Assembly (NCBI GenBank): GCA_947058225.1
Contig: CAMSGF010000034.1
Span: forward strand, 1-6,827
Length of the DNA: 6,827 nucleotides
Reading direction: 5' to 3'
Origin: an uncultured Eubacteriaceae bacterium
Lineage (GTDB): Bacteria; Bacillota; Clostridia; Eubacteriales; Anaerofustaceae
The notes under the pieces were generated by a model. It saw only the letters and a list, made by a program, of their open reading frames with translations, made no database searches and was not told the DNA's origin. This document shows positions 1-5,483 of the stretch, piece after piece; the stretch's first letter is position 1; each line of letters starts with the position of its first letter. Made by a program: the position numbers and the translations under genes.

Positions 1-1
1 C

Positions 2-79
2 CAAACTGAACAAAAGAAAAAAGCAATTTTAGAAATCACTTTTCAATTACTAAACAAAAAACAATATAAATTAGTGTGA
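2..79 (+). CDS. possible C-terminal end of a gene entering from the left (partial)
   Basis: Reading from base 2 there are 25 sense codons before a TGA at 77-79, giving a lysine- and glutamine-rich, helix-like tail that ends NKKQYKLV. The other two forward frames close earlier. The composition looks protein-like and gives way at the stop to almost pure A/T spacer. No start, domain or family can be recognised in so short a piece. The only terminator-like hairpin downstream is at 275-300, about 200 bases away. This could be chance, since 25 open codons are not rare. Confidence 0.33.
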   Translation, partial: QTEQKKKAILEITFQLLNKKQYKLV

Positions 80-274
80 TTTTAATAGAATAAGATAAAA
101 AAATTAATTGATAAAAAATATATTGTAAATTATAATATCTATTATTTATATTTTATAAAATTATCAAGTAAAATTTATATATAAAATGAAAAATATCAAA
201 AGTTATAAATAATGCGATAATGTCTATTATTTTATTAGTTATATTTTATATAATTATAAGTAAAAATTATAATT
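80..274. other. AT-rich intergenic spacer with degenerate repeats
   Basis: This stretch is nearly all A and T and has no open frame with protein-like composition on either strand. It contains two copies of a degenerate element that begins TCTATTATTT (listed separately), and a perfect 12-base palindrome, ATTTTATAAAAT, near 150-161. I see no RNA gene or riboswitch. Confidence 0.6.
138..187 (+). repeat. degenerate AT-rich spacer repeat, copy A
   Basis: This copy starts TCTATTATTTATATTT and continues through AATTATCAAGTAAAATTTA. Copies with the same order of blocks lie at 223-279, 2101-2147 and 2219-2260. All four sit in the two long gene-free spacers. At this base composition some resemblance is expected by chance, but the shared order TATTATTTAT / AATTATCAA / TAAAATTT is more than simple A/T richness. 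Confidence 0.4.
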
Positions 275-279
275 AAAAG
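223..279 (+). repeat. degenerate AT-rich spacer repeat, copy B
   Basis: This copy starts TCTATTATTT like copy A, then has about 8 extra bases (around 232-240). It rejoins the pattern as ATATTTTATATAATTATAAGTAAAAATTATA. Its end runs into the left arm of the terminator hairpin at 275-300. Confidence 0.35.
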
Positions 280-300
280 GCAGAGTTTTATCTGCTTTTT
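275..300 (+). terminator. intrinsic terminator hairpin
   Basis: AAAAGGCAGA (275-284) pairs with TCTGCTTTTT (291-300) over 10 positions with one G-U pair, around the 6-base loop GTTTTA. The right arm ends in five Ts, as in rho-independent terminators, and the left arm's As give the reverse strand a T run too, so it may act in both directions. It separates anything transcribed from the left from the acetyltransferase promoter immediately downstream. Confidence 0.65.
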
Positions 301-304
301 ATTG

Positions 305-310
305 TATAAT
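305..310 (+). promoter_or_regulatory. -10 box (TATAAT) for the first acetyltransferase
   Basis: A perfect TATAAT follows the terminator by 4 bases and lies 32 bases before the preferred TTG start at 342. The -35 position (about 282-287) is a poor match and falls inside the terminator hairpin, so strength is uncertain. Confidence 0.5.
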
Positions 311-341
311 AGAAAAAATAGCTTAAATGTTAGGAATTATC

Positions 342-956
342 TTGAAATTAGAAATTAAGGACTTAAAGAAAAGAGATTATAAAAAGTCTATAAACTTTGC
401 GATAGTGGGAATGAATTTTGATGTGTATGTGAATAACAAAATGCAGCTTAATTTGTACGGCAGATACTTTTGGTATTTAGAGCTTGTAAATGCTACGAGA
501 ATTATCGCTTTATATAGAGGAGATGAACTTGCAGGGGTATTGTTGGCTAATATTAAAGGAGAAAAGAAAGCACATAACTCACTGTTTAAAAGATTATATA
601 TAAAAGCCTTTGAATTTTTACAGACTTTGTTTTTTAAAGAAGGAGATTTTTACGATGAGGCCAATCAGAAGATGTTAAATCATTATAAGCTAAATAATGA
701 GCCTGATGGGGAAATATGTTTTTTAGCTGCAAACCCAAATATTAAAGCAAAAGGAATCGGAACAATGCTCGTTGATGAACTTGGAAAGGATATGGGAGGA
801 AAAGAAGTATATTTGTTTACAGATGATAAATGCACATATCAGTTTTATGAACATAGAGGCTTTAATAGGCGTGAAGAAGAGGATATTATAATGAATTTAG
901 GGAAGAAAAAAGTTAATTTAAGATGCTTTTTATACAGTAAGACTTTTAATGCCTAA
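342..956 (+). CDS. GNAT family N-acetyltransferase
   Basis: This is a predicted cytoplasmic acetyl-CoA-dependent N-acyltransferase of 204 residues; the substrate is unknown. The acetyl-CoA binding segment is visible at about 127-140: strand FLAANP followed by the pyrophosphate loop KAKGIG, a form of the Q/R-x-x-G-x-G/A motif. YQFYEHRGF at 166-174 is the usual C-terminal GNAT signature with the FYE tyrosine. The middle segment (about 75-115), rich in Phe and basic residues, is an insertion I recall from a clostridial GNAT subfamily with the same NLYGRYFWYLEL block. I prefer the TTG start at 342. It has AGGA at 332-335 six bases upstream and gives MKLEIKDL. The in-frame ATG at 327 has no ribosome binding site and lies only about 10 bases after the likely transcription start. 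The gene appears intact and monocistronic. Confidence 0.88.
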   Translation: MKLEIKDLKKRDYKKSINFAIVGMNFDVYVNNKMQLNLYGRYFWYLELVNATRIIALYRGDELAGVLLANIKGEKKAHNSLFKRLYIKAFEFLQTLFFKEGDFYDEANQKMLNHYKLNNEPDGEICFLAANPNIKAKGIGTMLVDELGKDMGGKEVYLFTDDKCTYQFYEHRGFNRREEEDIIMNLGKKKVNLRCFLYSKTFNA

Positions 957-996
957 TAGGTCTAATAGATTGTGATTAAATAAATATATTTCATCG

Positions 997-1002
997 TATA
1001 AT
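997..1002 (+). promoter_or_regulatory. -10 box (TATAAT) for the ydeI-like/yjaB-like pair
   Basis: A perfect TATAAT ends 35 bases before the ATG at 1038. It also rules out the in-frame GTG at 1005 as the start, because transcription would begin at or after that codon. A TTGTGA at 970-975 is 21 bases away, too far for a normal -35, so this may be a weak or regulated promoter. Confidence 0.45.
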
Positions 1003-1037
1003 ATGTGAAAACAATGATATTAATCGGAGCGAAGTTT

Positions 1038-1607
1038 ATGGAGATTAAAAACTTATTAAATGTTAAAAATCGAGATGAATTCAGAGAATGGCTTTTAAAG
1101 AACCACGATATACAAAAAGAGTGTTTTGTTGGTGTGAAGAGGGGAAGGCCTATGGATGATAAGACGTTTTGGTATATTGATGCTGTGGAGGAGGCGCTTT
1201 GCTTTGGATGGGTTGACAGTACGGTAAAAAGGATAGATAGTGGGGTTACAGTTCAAAGGTTTTCCAAAAGGTCTAAAAACAGCGTTTGGTCAGAGCTTAA
1301 TAAGGCAAGGTGTGAGAGGATGGAAAGGCTTGGGAGGATGACAGAAGCCGGAAGAAAGGTCATTCCAAAGGAAGAGTTTAAAATTGATGAAGATATTTTA
1401 AGTGAGCTTAAAAAGGACAGTACAGTGTGGGATAATTTTCAAAAGTTTCCTCCCCTTTATCAAAGGGTTAGGATAGATACCATACAGATAAACAAAAAGA
1501 AGAACCCGCCCCTTTATCAAAAAAGGCTTGAAAAGTTTATTAAAAATACGAGGGATAATGTGATGTATGGGCAGTGGAATGATAATGGAAGATTAATTGA
1601 TATATAA
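1038..1607 (+). CDS. YdeI/OmpD-associated family protein (OmdA-like)
   Basis: This is a 189-residue cytoplasmic protein of the YdeI/OmdA family. Relatives have been linked to envelope-stress and peptide resistance in enterobacteria, but the biochemical activity is unknown. The family core is plain: an N-terminal block EFREWLLKNH (14-23), then YIDAVEEALCFGWVDS (46-61), then RFSKRSKNSVWSELNKAR (74-91) and RLGRMTEAG (97-105). The C-terminal region has QRVRIDTIQINKKK and ends MYGQWNDNGRL, replacing the Ala-Lys-x-x-Thr-Arg pattern of the proteobacterial form; I recall this ending from clostridial members. The start is the ATG at 1038, with GGAG at 1026-1029 eight bases upstream. The stop at 1605-1607 overlaps the ribosome binding site of the next gene, so the two are co-transcribed and probably coupled. 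Intact. Confidence 0.87.
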   Translation: MEIKNLLNVKNRDEFREWLLKNHDIQKECFVGVKRGRPMDDKTFWYIDAVEEALCFGWVDSTVKRIDSGVTVQRFSKRSKNSVWSELNKARCERMERLGRMTEAGRKVIPKEEFKIDEDILSELKKDSTVWDNFQKFPPLYQRVRIDTIQINKKKNPPLYQKRLEKFIKNTRDNVMYGQWNDNGRLIDI

Positions 1608-1618
1608 GGAGTATTGAT

Positions 1619-2080
1619 ATGGAATATGACATAAAAGAAATAAAAAAACAAGACAGGAATTTAAATTTAATACGAGAAATTGTAAAGGTGTGGGAGATTT
1701 CCGTCAAAAAGACGCATTTGTTTTTATCCGGTGGTGAGATAGAAAATATTAAGGCTTATGTGCCGGATATGCTAAAGGAAATTCCTTATTTAACGGTTGT
1801 GGAAAAGGATAATCATATTGTCGCTTTTATGGGGGTAGATGGGCGTAAGCTTGAAATGCTTTTTGTTTCTCCGTCAGAAATTGGAATGGGAATAGGCAGA
1901 AAGTTAATGGAATATGGGATTAAAAAATACTTTGTTAATGAGCTTTGCGTAAATGAGCAAAACCCGAATGCAAAAGGTTTTTATGAGCATATGGAATTTA
2001 TTGTCTATAAGAGAGATGAGCTTGACGAACAGGGAAATCCCTATCCGATTTTACATATGAAACTTAAAGAGATAAAATAA
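1619..2080 (+). CDS. YjaB-like GNAT N-acetyltransferase
   Basis: This 153-residue predicted acetyltransferase resembles Escherichia coli YjaB along its whole length. Visible matches are VWEISVKKTHLFLS (24-37, compare IWCRSVDATHDFLS), the LEMLFVSP strand (78-85), the acetyl-CoA loop GMGIGRKL (89-96), VNEQNPNAKGFYE (111-123) and a tail with LDEQGNPYPILHM. YjaB binds acetyl-CoA, but its natural substrate is not established. The arginine that usually opens the R-G-x-G-x-G loop is Ile88 here, which may weaken pyrophosphate contact. The start has a full AAGGAG (1606-1611) seven bases upstream, overlapping the previous gene's stop, so it is the second gene of that transcript. No clear terminator follows. 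Confidence 0.9.
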   Translation: MEYDIKEIKKQDRNLNLIREIVKVWEISVKKTHLFLSGGEIENIKAYVPDMLKEIPYLTVVEKDNHIVAFMGVDGRKLEMLFVSPSEIGMGIGRKLMEYGIKKYFVNELCVNEQNPNAKGFYEHMEFIVYKRDELDEQGNPYPILHMKLKEIK

Positions 2081-2100
2081 TATAAATATAAATTAATGTA

Positions 2101-2147
2101 GTTATTATTTATCTTTAAATAAATTATCAATTAAATTTGATATAATG
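2101..2147 (+). repeat. degenerate AT-rich spacer repeat, copy C
   Basis: This copy reads GTTATTATTTATCTTT, then AAATTATCAATTAAATTTGATAT, and follows copy A block for block with scattered substitutions. Its end contains the TGATATAAT extended -10, so the element might carry promoter activity. Confidence 0.38.
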
Positions 2148-2218
2148 TAATTATTGTTTATTTCTAATAGATGAATACATGAATAATTTTTAATTAAAAA
2201 GTAATACATTGGTAATAA

Positions 2219-2260
2219 TCTATTATTTATATTTAAAATAAATTGTAAATCAAAATTTAA
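2219..2260 (+). repeat. degenerate AT-rich spacer repeat, copy D
   Basis: Its first 16 bases, TCTATTATTTATATTT, are identical to copy A at 138-153. The remainder (AAATTGTAAATCAAAATTTA) is a diverged version of the same pattern. Confidence 0.4.
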
Positions 2261-2368
2261 AATTAATTTGAAAATAAAAGTATAACCGATTTTAGAGCTG
2301 TTTTAGTATTATAAAATGGAATATGTGTTAAATAAAAAGAGTCAGGTTTATTAAACGGAGAAAGAGTT

Positions 2369-3040
2369 ATGGAAGATATAAAAAAGCTATTAAGGTCAAG
2401 AAAAATAAATTTTAACAAATTATTGGGATATGGTTTTATAAAAAAAGAAGATAAGTATGAGTATGAAGATGTGCTTATAAAAGACGAGTTTGATATTAAA
2501 ATAACCTTTTTTTTGGATGAGAGATTTGATTATCAGGTTATTGACCTTATAGAAGGTGAAGAATATATGCTTGTGAAAGTTACAGGTGCTTCAGGCGGGT
2601 ATGTGGGAAAGGTTAGAAAAGCTGTCTTTGATAAACTTAAAGAGATAATAATGAAATGCTCATCTCCTGAAATTTTTAAAAGCGTTCAGACCAAACAGGT
2701 TATAGGATACATAAGGGAAAAGTACTATAATGAACCTGAATTTTTATGGAAAGAGAGTGATGGGAACGCTGTGTTTAGGCACAAAGAAAATAAAAAATGG
2801 TACGGTGTTTTGATGACAGTTCAAAAAAGTAAATTTGGACTAGAAGATGATGAGATAACAGAGGCGATAAATTTAAAGATGGCTCCTGAAGAAATTGAAA
2901 AGATTATAGATAACAAAAGATATTTCCCTGCCTATCATATGAATAAAAAACACTGGTTTTCGATTATTTTGGATGAAAGGGTTAAAATACAAAAGATATA
3001 TGATTTTATAGATATAAGCTATAATATAAAAAAAGGATAG
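2369..3040 (+). CDS. MmcQ/YjbR family protein with clostridial N-terminal domain
   Basis: This 223-residue protein has two parts. Residues from about 108 to 220 are a YjbR-type domain (a CyaY-like, 'double-wing' fold predicted to bind DNA), with YIREKYYNEPEFLW, then RHKENKKWYGVLM, and PAYHMNKKHWFSIILD at 187-202. Residues 1 to about 105 are an acidic/basic N-terminal domain containing TGASGGYVGKVR, found in longer Firmicute members. The molecular role is unknown. The name MmcQ comes from a mitomycin biosynthetic cluster and does not prove a DNA-repair function here. The start at 2369 has GGAG at 2357-2360, eight bases upstream. The gene is intact and flanked by an AT-rich spacer upstream and 83 non-coding bases downstream. 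Confidence 0.9.
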   Translation: MEDIKKLLRSRKINFNKLLGYGFIKKEDKYEYEDVLIKDEFDIKITFFLDERFDYQVIDLIEGEEYMLVKVTGASGGYVGKVRKAVFDKLKEIIMKCSSPEIFKSVQTKQVIGYIREKYYNEPEFLWKESDGNAVFRHKENKKWYGVLMTVQKSKFGLEDDEITEAINLKMAPEEIEKIIDNKRYFPAYHMNKKHWFSIILDERVKIQKIYDFIDISYNIKKG

Positions 3041-3123
3041 ATTAAAAATATATTGTTTTATCAACATTGAAAAAGCTAAAATAAATAATATATTTTAATA
3101 TTTATTTGATATAAGGAGATATA

Positions 3124-3542
3124 ATGGAATATAAAAAGTTTGGAAATACTATTATTGTAAGAATTGATAAAGGTGAAGAGATACTTGGGAAGATAAAGGA
3201 AGTTATATAAGTGAAAATATTAAATTAGCGAGCGTGAATGCACTTGGAGCGGTAAATGATTTTACGGTGGGTGTGTCTGATATTTATAAAAAGGAATATC
3301 ATTCCAATAATTTTAAGGGTAATTTTGAAATAGTTTCCCTAAACGGAACAATCAATACAATGGACGGTGAGTTCTACACTCATATACATATGAGTGTGGG
3401 TAATGATAGGGGTGAAGTCTTTGGAGGACATTTAAACGAAGCATTTGTCAGTGCGACCTGTGAAATGGCCATAAATATAATAGACGGCAGTGTAGACAGG
3501 AGATATGATGAAAATGTAGGGTTAAATTTATTTGAATTTTAA
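3124..3542 (+). pseudogene. PPC/DUF296 domain protein, frameshifted
   Basis: The gene starts at ATG 3124 behind AAGGAG (3113-3118, 5 bases away). It runs MEYKKFGNTIIVRIDKGEE for 28 codons and meets TAA at 3208-3210. The -1 frame then carries the rest without another stop: SENIKLASVNALGAV onward, to TAA 3540-3542. Joined, the product is about 139 residues, normal for a single-domain PPC (plants and prokaryotes conserved) protein, a family that forms trimers. The conserved metal-type histidines are present in the second part (THIHM near 3380, GGHL near 3428). The break lies between 3200 and 3210. One missing base (GTT-TAT-ATA-AGT) or a duplicated TA in GTTATATAAG would both explain it. There is no slippery heptamer, so recoding is unlikely. 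The shorter open frame from GTG 3234 has no ribosome site of its own. The gene is followed by a cupin gene 16 bases downstream. Confidence 0.8.
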
Positions 3543-3558
3543 TTATTTAGGAGAAGAT

Positions 3559-3882
3559 ATGTATAAAAATATAAACAAAAAAGAAGTGTTAAGATTAAAA
3601 GATTTGGTTGAATATCAAAAAGGTCAGGTGGTTAGTAAAACTTTGGTGCAAAATGAGTTTATGAGTGTTACGATATTTTCATTCGATAAGGACGAAGAAA
3701 TTTCTACACATAAAGCAGGCGGTGATGCGATGGTAACATTGTTGGATGGGGAAGGGAAAATCACCATAGCAGAGGATACCTATTGTCTTAAAGAGGGAGA
3801 AACAATCGTTATGCCAAAGGATATTCCGCATTCGGTTTTTGGAAAAGAGCAGTTTAAGATGTTGCTGATTGTTTCATTTTAA
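3559..3882 (+). CDS. small cupin domain protein
   Basis: This 107-residue single-domain cupin (beta-barrel) has no identified substrate. The core is seen in EEISTHKAGGDAMVTLLDGEG (46-66) and in YCLKEGETIVMPKDIPHSVFG (75-95), followed by the FKMLLIVSF ending typical of small clostridial cupins. Of the classical metal ligands, His51 and His91 are present. The second motif-1 histidine and the glutamate are not obvious, so metal binding is uncertain. The start is ATG 3559 with AGGAG at 3549-3553, five bases upstream; an in-frame TTG at 3532 lies inside the preceding gene and has no ribosome site. It is probably co-transcribed with the PPC gene and ends 14 bases before a strong terminator. Intact. 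Confidence 0.87.
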   Translation: MYKNINKKEVLRLKDLVEYQKGQVVSKTLVQNEFMSVTIFSFDKDEEISTHKAGGDAMVTLLDGEGKITIAEDTYCLKEGETIVMPKDIPHSVFGKEQFKMLLIVSF

Positions 3883-3896
3883 AATCATTTTAATAT

Positions 3897-3927
3897 AAAA
3901 AAGTAAGTTTATATAGCTTACTTTTTT
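3897..3927 (+). terminator. strong intrinsic terminator after the cupin gene
   Basis: AAAAAAGTAAG (3897-3907) pairs perfectly with CTTACTTTTTT (3917-3927) around a 9-base loop. The 11-pair stem ends in a T6 run and is followed by more A/T. The symmetry allows action in both directions. It insulates the PPC-cupin transcript from the Ada-AlkA operon. Confidence 0.88.
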
Positions 3928-3985
3928 ATTATTTATTAAAATTTATTTGTATGTCCGAAAACAGCGAGAGTTATTAATTTTGATA

Positions 3986-3994
3986 TGGTATAAT
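3986..3994 (+). promoter_or_regulatory. extended -10 promoter of the Ada-AlkA operon
   Basis: TGGTATAAT combines the TG-n extension with a perfect TATAAT (3989-3994). The expected -35 position (about 3966-3971) reads GAGAGT, unlike TTGACA. An extended -10 without a -35 fits a promoter that depends on an activator, as expected if Ada controls its own operon. Predicted transcription would begin near 4000-4002, so the AAAGGAG ribosome site (4002-4008) lies at the very 5' end of the message. Confidence 0.55.
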
Positions 3995-4014
3995 CATTTT
4001 AAAAGGAGTAGGAT

Positions 4015-5259
4015 ATGCACGATTCATTATATGAAGCTTTTAAGGCAAAAGACAAGAGGTTGGACGGAAAGTATTTTATGGGTGTTTCTTCAACAGGAAT
4101 TTATTGCAGACCACTTTGCAGTGCGAAAATGCCTAAAAAAGAGAACTGTTCTTTTTATAAAAGCGCCGCAGAAGCACAGGCAAACGGATTTAGACCATGT
4201 TTGATTTGCAGACCGGAGCTTGCTCCGGGAAATGCCAAAATAGATAATTCAAATATTATAATAAAAAATGCTATTAAGCTTATCGACAGTTTAATAGCAG
4301 AAGAAATTACAATTAGTGATATCGCGGCAAGACTTGGTATAAGTGACAGACAGCTTAGGAGAATTTTTAAACAGGAGCTTAATATTACACCGATAAAATA
4401 TATTCAGACGTCAAGGCTTTTGCTTGCCAAGAATTTACTTACGGATACAAATTTGAGCGTAGTCCAAATTGCATATTCTTCCGGCTTTGGAAGCATTAGG
4501 AGGTTTAACGATTGTTTTAGAAATAATTATAAAATTTCCCCTATGTATTTTAGAAAAGAAAACACATTAAAAAAAGCAAATGGTAATAATATAATTATTA
4601 AGCTTGGATATAGCAAGCCTTATAGATATAAAGATATAATGCGCTTTTTAAAGCACCGTACGATAGATGGAATGGAAAAGGTAGAGGGAGAAAATTATTG
4701 CAGGACGGTTTGCGTTAAAAAAAGTGATAAAAATGTAAGCGGGTATATTGTTATTTCAGACAATGAAAAGATGTCCTCTTTAAATGTAAAATTATCGGAA
4801 AATTTAATCAGGGTATTGCCTCAGGTTTTAAATATCATAAAAAATGCGTTTGATTTACATTCTGATGCACATTGTGTGTATGAAGCGTTAAACGGGGCAA
4901 ATGATATAATTCCAAACAGCTTTAAAATGGGGATGAGAATGGTTGGCTCATTTGATGATTTTGAAATGTGTGTAAGGGCAATTATCGGACAGTTAATAAG
5001 TGTTGAACAGGCGGGAAAAATATTATCAAAGTTTTGTAGGAAATATGGAGAAAAAATTGAATGTAAAGATGATATGTTAAAAGATATAAAATATATATTT
5101 CCTACGGCGAATACAATATCAAATATACAAAATATTTATGATGAGCTATGTCCTCTCGGCATTACAAAAATAAAAGCATATGCTATAAAAAGCATTGCCG
5201 ATAAAATTGTTTTTGGTGATTTTGATTTTAAAAATTGTTTGGATACGGGAAAAAAATAA
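4015..5259 (+). CDS. ada-alkA: Ada sensor/AraC activator fused to AlkA glycosylase (frame 0 part)
   Basis: This is a methylation sensor, transcription activator and 3-methyladenine DNA glycosylase in one chain. Residues 1-70 are the Ada zinc domain: GIYCRPLC and GFRPCLICRPE supply Cys31, Cys35, Cys62 and Cys65. Cys31 corresponds to the E. coli Ada cysteine that accepts a methyl group from phosphotriesters. Residues 82-181 are an AraC-type double helix-turn-helix (ISDIAARLGISDRQLRR; VQIAYSSGFGSIRRFNDCFR). Residues from about 193 to 305 match AlkA_N. From about 315 the helix-hairpin-helix glycosylase domain begins (FEMCVRAIIGQLISVEQAGK). The frame ends at TAA 5257-5259 after 414 residues, before the hairpin motif and catalytic aspartate, which continue in the -1 frame. 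As written, this product can sense and activate but not excise bases. The start has AAAGGAG six bases upstream. The same fusion order next to ogt is known from actinobacteria (M. tuberculosis Rv1317c/Rv1316c). Confidence 0.9.
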   Translation: MHDSLYEAFKAKDKRLDGKYFMGVSSTGIYCRPLCSAKMPKKENCSFYKSAAEAQANGFRPCLICRPELAPGNAKIDNSNIIIKNAIKLIDSLIAEEITISDIAARLGISDRQLRRIFKQELNITPIKYIQTSRLLLAKNLLTDTNLSVVQIAYSSGFGSIRRFNDCFRNNYKISPMYFRKENTLKKANGNNIIIKLGYSKPYRYKDIMRFLKHRTIDGMEKVEGENYCRTVCVKKSDKNVSGYIVISDNEKMSSLNVKLSENLIRVLPQVLNIIKNAFDLHSDAHCVYEALNGANDIIPNSFKMGMRMVGSFDDFEMCVRAIIGQLISVEQAGKILSKFCRKYGEKIECKDDMLKDIKYIFPTANTISNIQNIYDELCPLGITKIKAYAIKSIADKIVFGDFDFKNCLDTGKK

Positions 5260-5301
5260 AAAAGCTGTCTGAAATAAAGGGTATTGGTGAATGGACAGCT
5301 T
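5250..5301 (+). other. possible -1 frameshift signal in ada-alkA
   Basis: The in-frame codons GGA AAA AAA TAA contain the slippery heptamer A AAA AAA (5250-5256) with the stop immediately after it. Slipping back one base gives ATA AAA AAG CTG, which continues the AlkA glycosylase domain exactly. Five bases later AAGCTGTC (5262-5269) can pair perfectly with GACAGCTT (5294-5301), with two more G-U pairs inside, leaving a 20-base loop. Heptamer, short spacer and stem match the layout of known bacterial -1 sites such as dnaX. A strong upstream Shine-Dalgarno-like stimulator is not evident. A one-base loss from an A8 run would leave the same sequence, and the stem lies in conserved coding sequence. 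Confidence 0.4.
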
Positions 5302-5482
5302 CTTATATCGCAATCAGAGCGATGAATGATACGGATATATTTCTTCAAAATGATTACAGCATAAATAAAATTTTAAAGGAGTATGGTATTAAGGATATAA
5401 GTATATTTGATAAATACAAACCATACAGAAGTTATTTAACAATAGGGATATGTGGAATTTATCAATGCAAAAGGAGGAATAA
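5256..5482 (+). pseudogene. alkA: AlkA C-terminal part: HhH motif and catalytic Asp, out of frame
   Basis: This is the missing end of the glycosylase. It reads in the -1 frame from ATA 5256: LSEIKGIGEWTASYIAIR is the helix-hairpin-helix, and DIFLQNDYS holds the catalytic aspartate. That residue (codon 5352-5354, equivalent to E. coli AlkA Asp238) would be about residue 447 of a joined protein. KYKPYRSYLTI matches the AlkA end WKPWRSYALL. It has no ribosome site of its own, so it is made only by frameshifting or not at all. Past 5450 the frame appears to break again. As written it runs without a stop into the next gene. Dropping one TG from ATATGTGGAAT gives RSYLTIGIW, with Trp at the same spacing as in E. 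coli, followed by a stop at 5480-5482, one base before the next ATG. I take 5482 as the original end. Confidence 0.72.
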
Positions 5483-5483
5483 A

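Larger units (their letters stand above)
2081..2368. other. AT-rich intergenic spacer before the yjbR-like gene
   Basis: I see no coding sequence on either strand. The spacer holds two more copies of the degenerate AT-rich repeat (separate entries). A TG-n-TATAAT extended -10 lies at 2138-2146, but it is about 220 bases from the next gene and has no -35. TATTAT at 2307-2312 is a nearer, weaker -10 candidate. The only G/C-containing patch is around 2285-2300 (CCGATTTTAGAGCTG). It can fold weakly with ATAAAATGG downstream, an 8-pair stem with one bulge. No intrinsic terminator for the preceding gene is evident. Confidence 0.5.

Noticed and set aside
1005..1037. GTG at 1005 as start of the YdeI-like gene
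   Set aside because: It lies 2 bases after the -10 box, so would be at or before the transcript start; ATG 1038 has a proper ribosome site and fits the family.
2289..2326. TTTTAGAGCTGT resembling the start of type II CRISPR repeats, or a tracrRNA-related sequence
   Set aside because: It is a single copy with no second repeat or spacer, no cas gene in the window, and poor agreement after the first 12 bases. It was kept only as a G/C patch in the spacer description.
2873..3067. 64-codon reverse-strand open frame
   Set aside because: It is mostly antisense to the well-supported YjbR gene, rich in Ile/Tyr/Phe as expected from the complement of an AT-rich gene, and has no ribosome site.
3067..3096. 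TTGAAA / TATTTT promoter before the PPC gene
   Set aside because: The spacing is 18 and the -10 is weak; such matches are frequent by chance in sequence this rich in A and T.
3532..3558. TTG at 3532 as start of the cupin gene
   Set aside because: It lies inside the PPC coding sequence without a ribosome site; ATG 3559 has AGGAG at the right distance.
3947..4204. 85-codon forward open frame overlapping the Ada start
   Set aside because: It is the alternative frame of the Ada zinc domain; the overlapping frame shows all four zinc cysteines and a good ribosome site.
5136..5348. 70-codon reverse-strand open frame
   Set aside because: It is antisense to the AlkA glycosylase domain across the frameshift, with no recognisable protein features.
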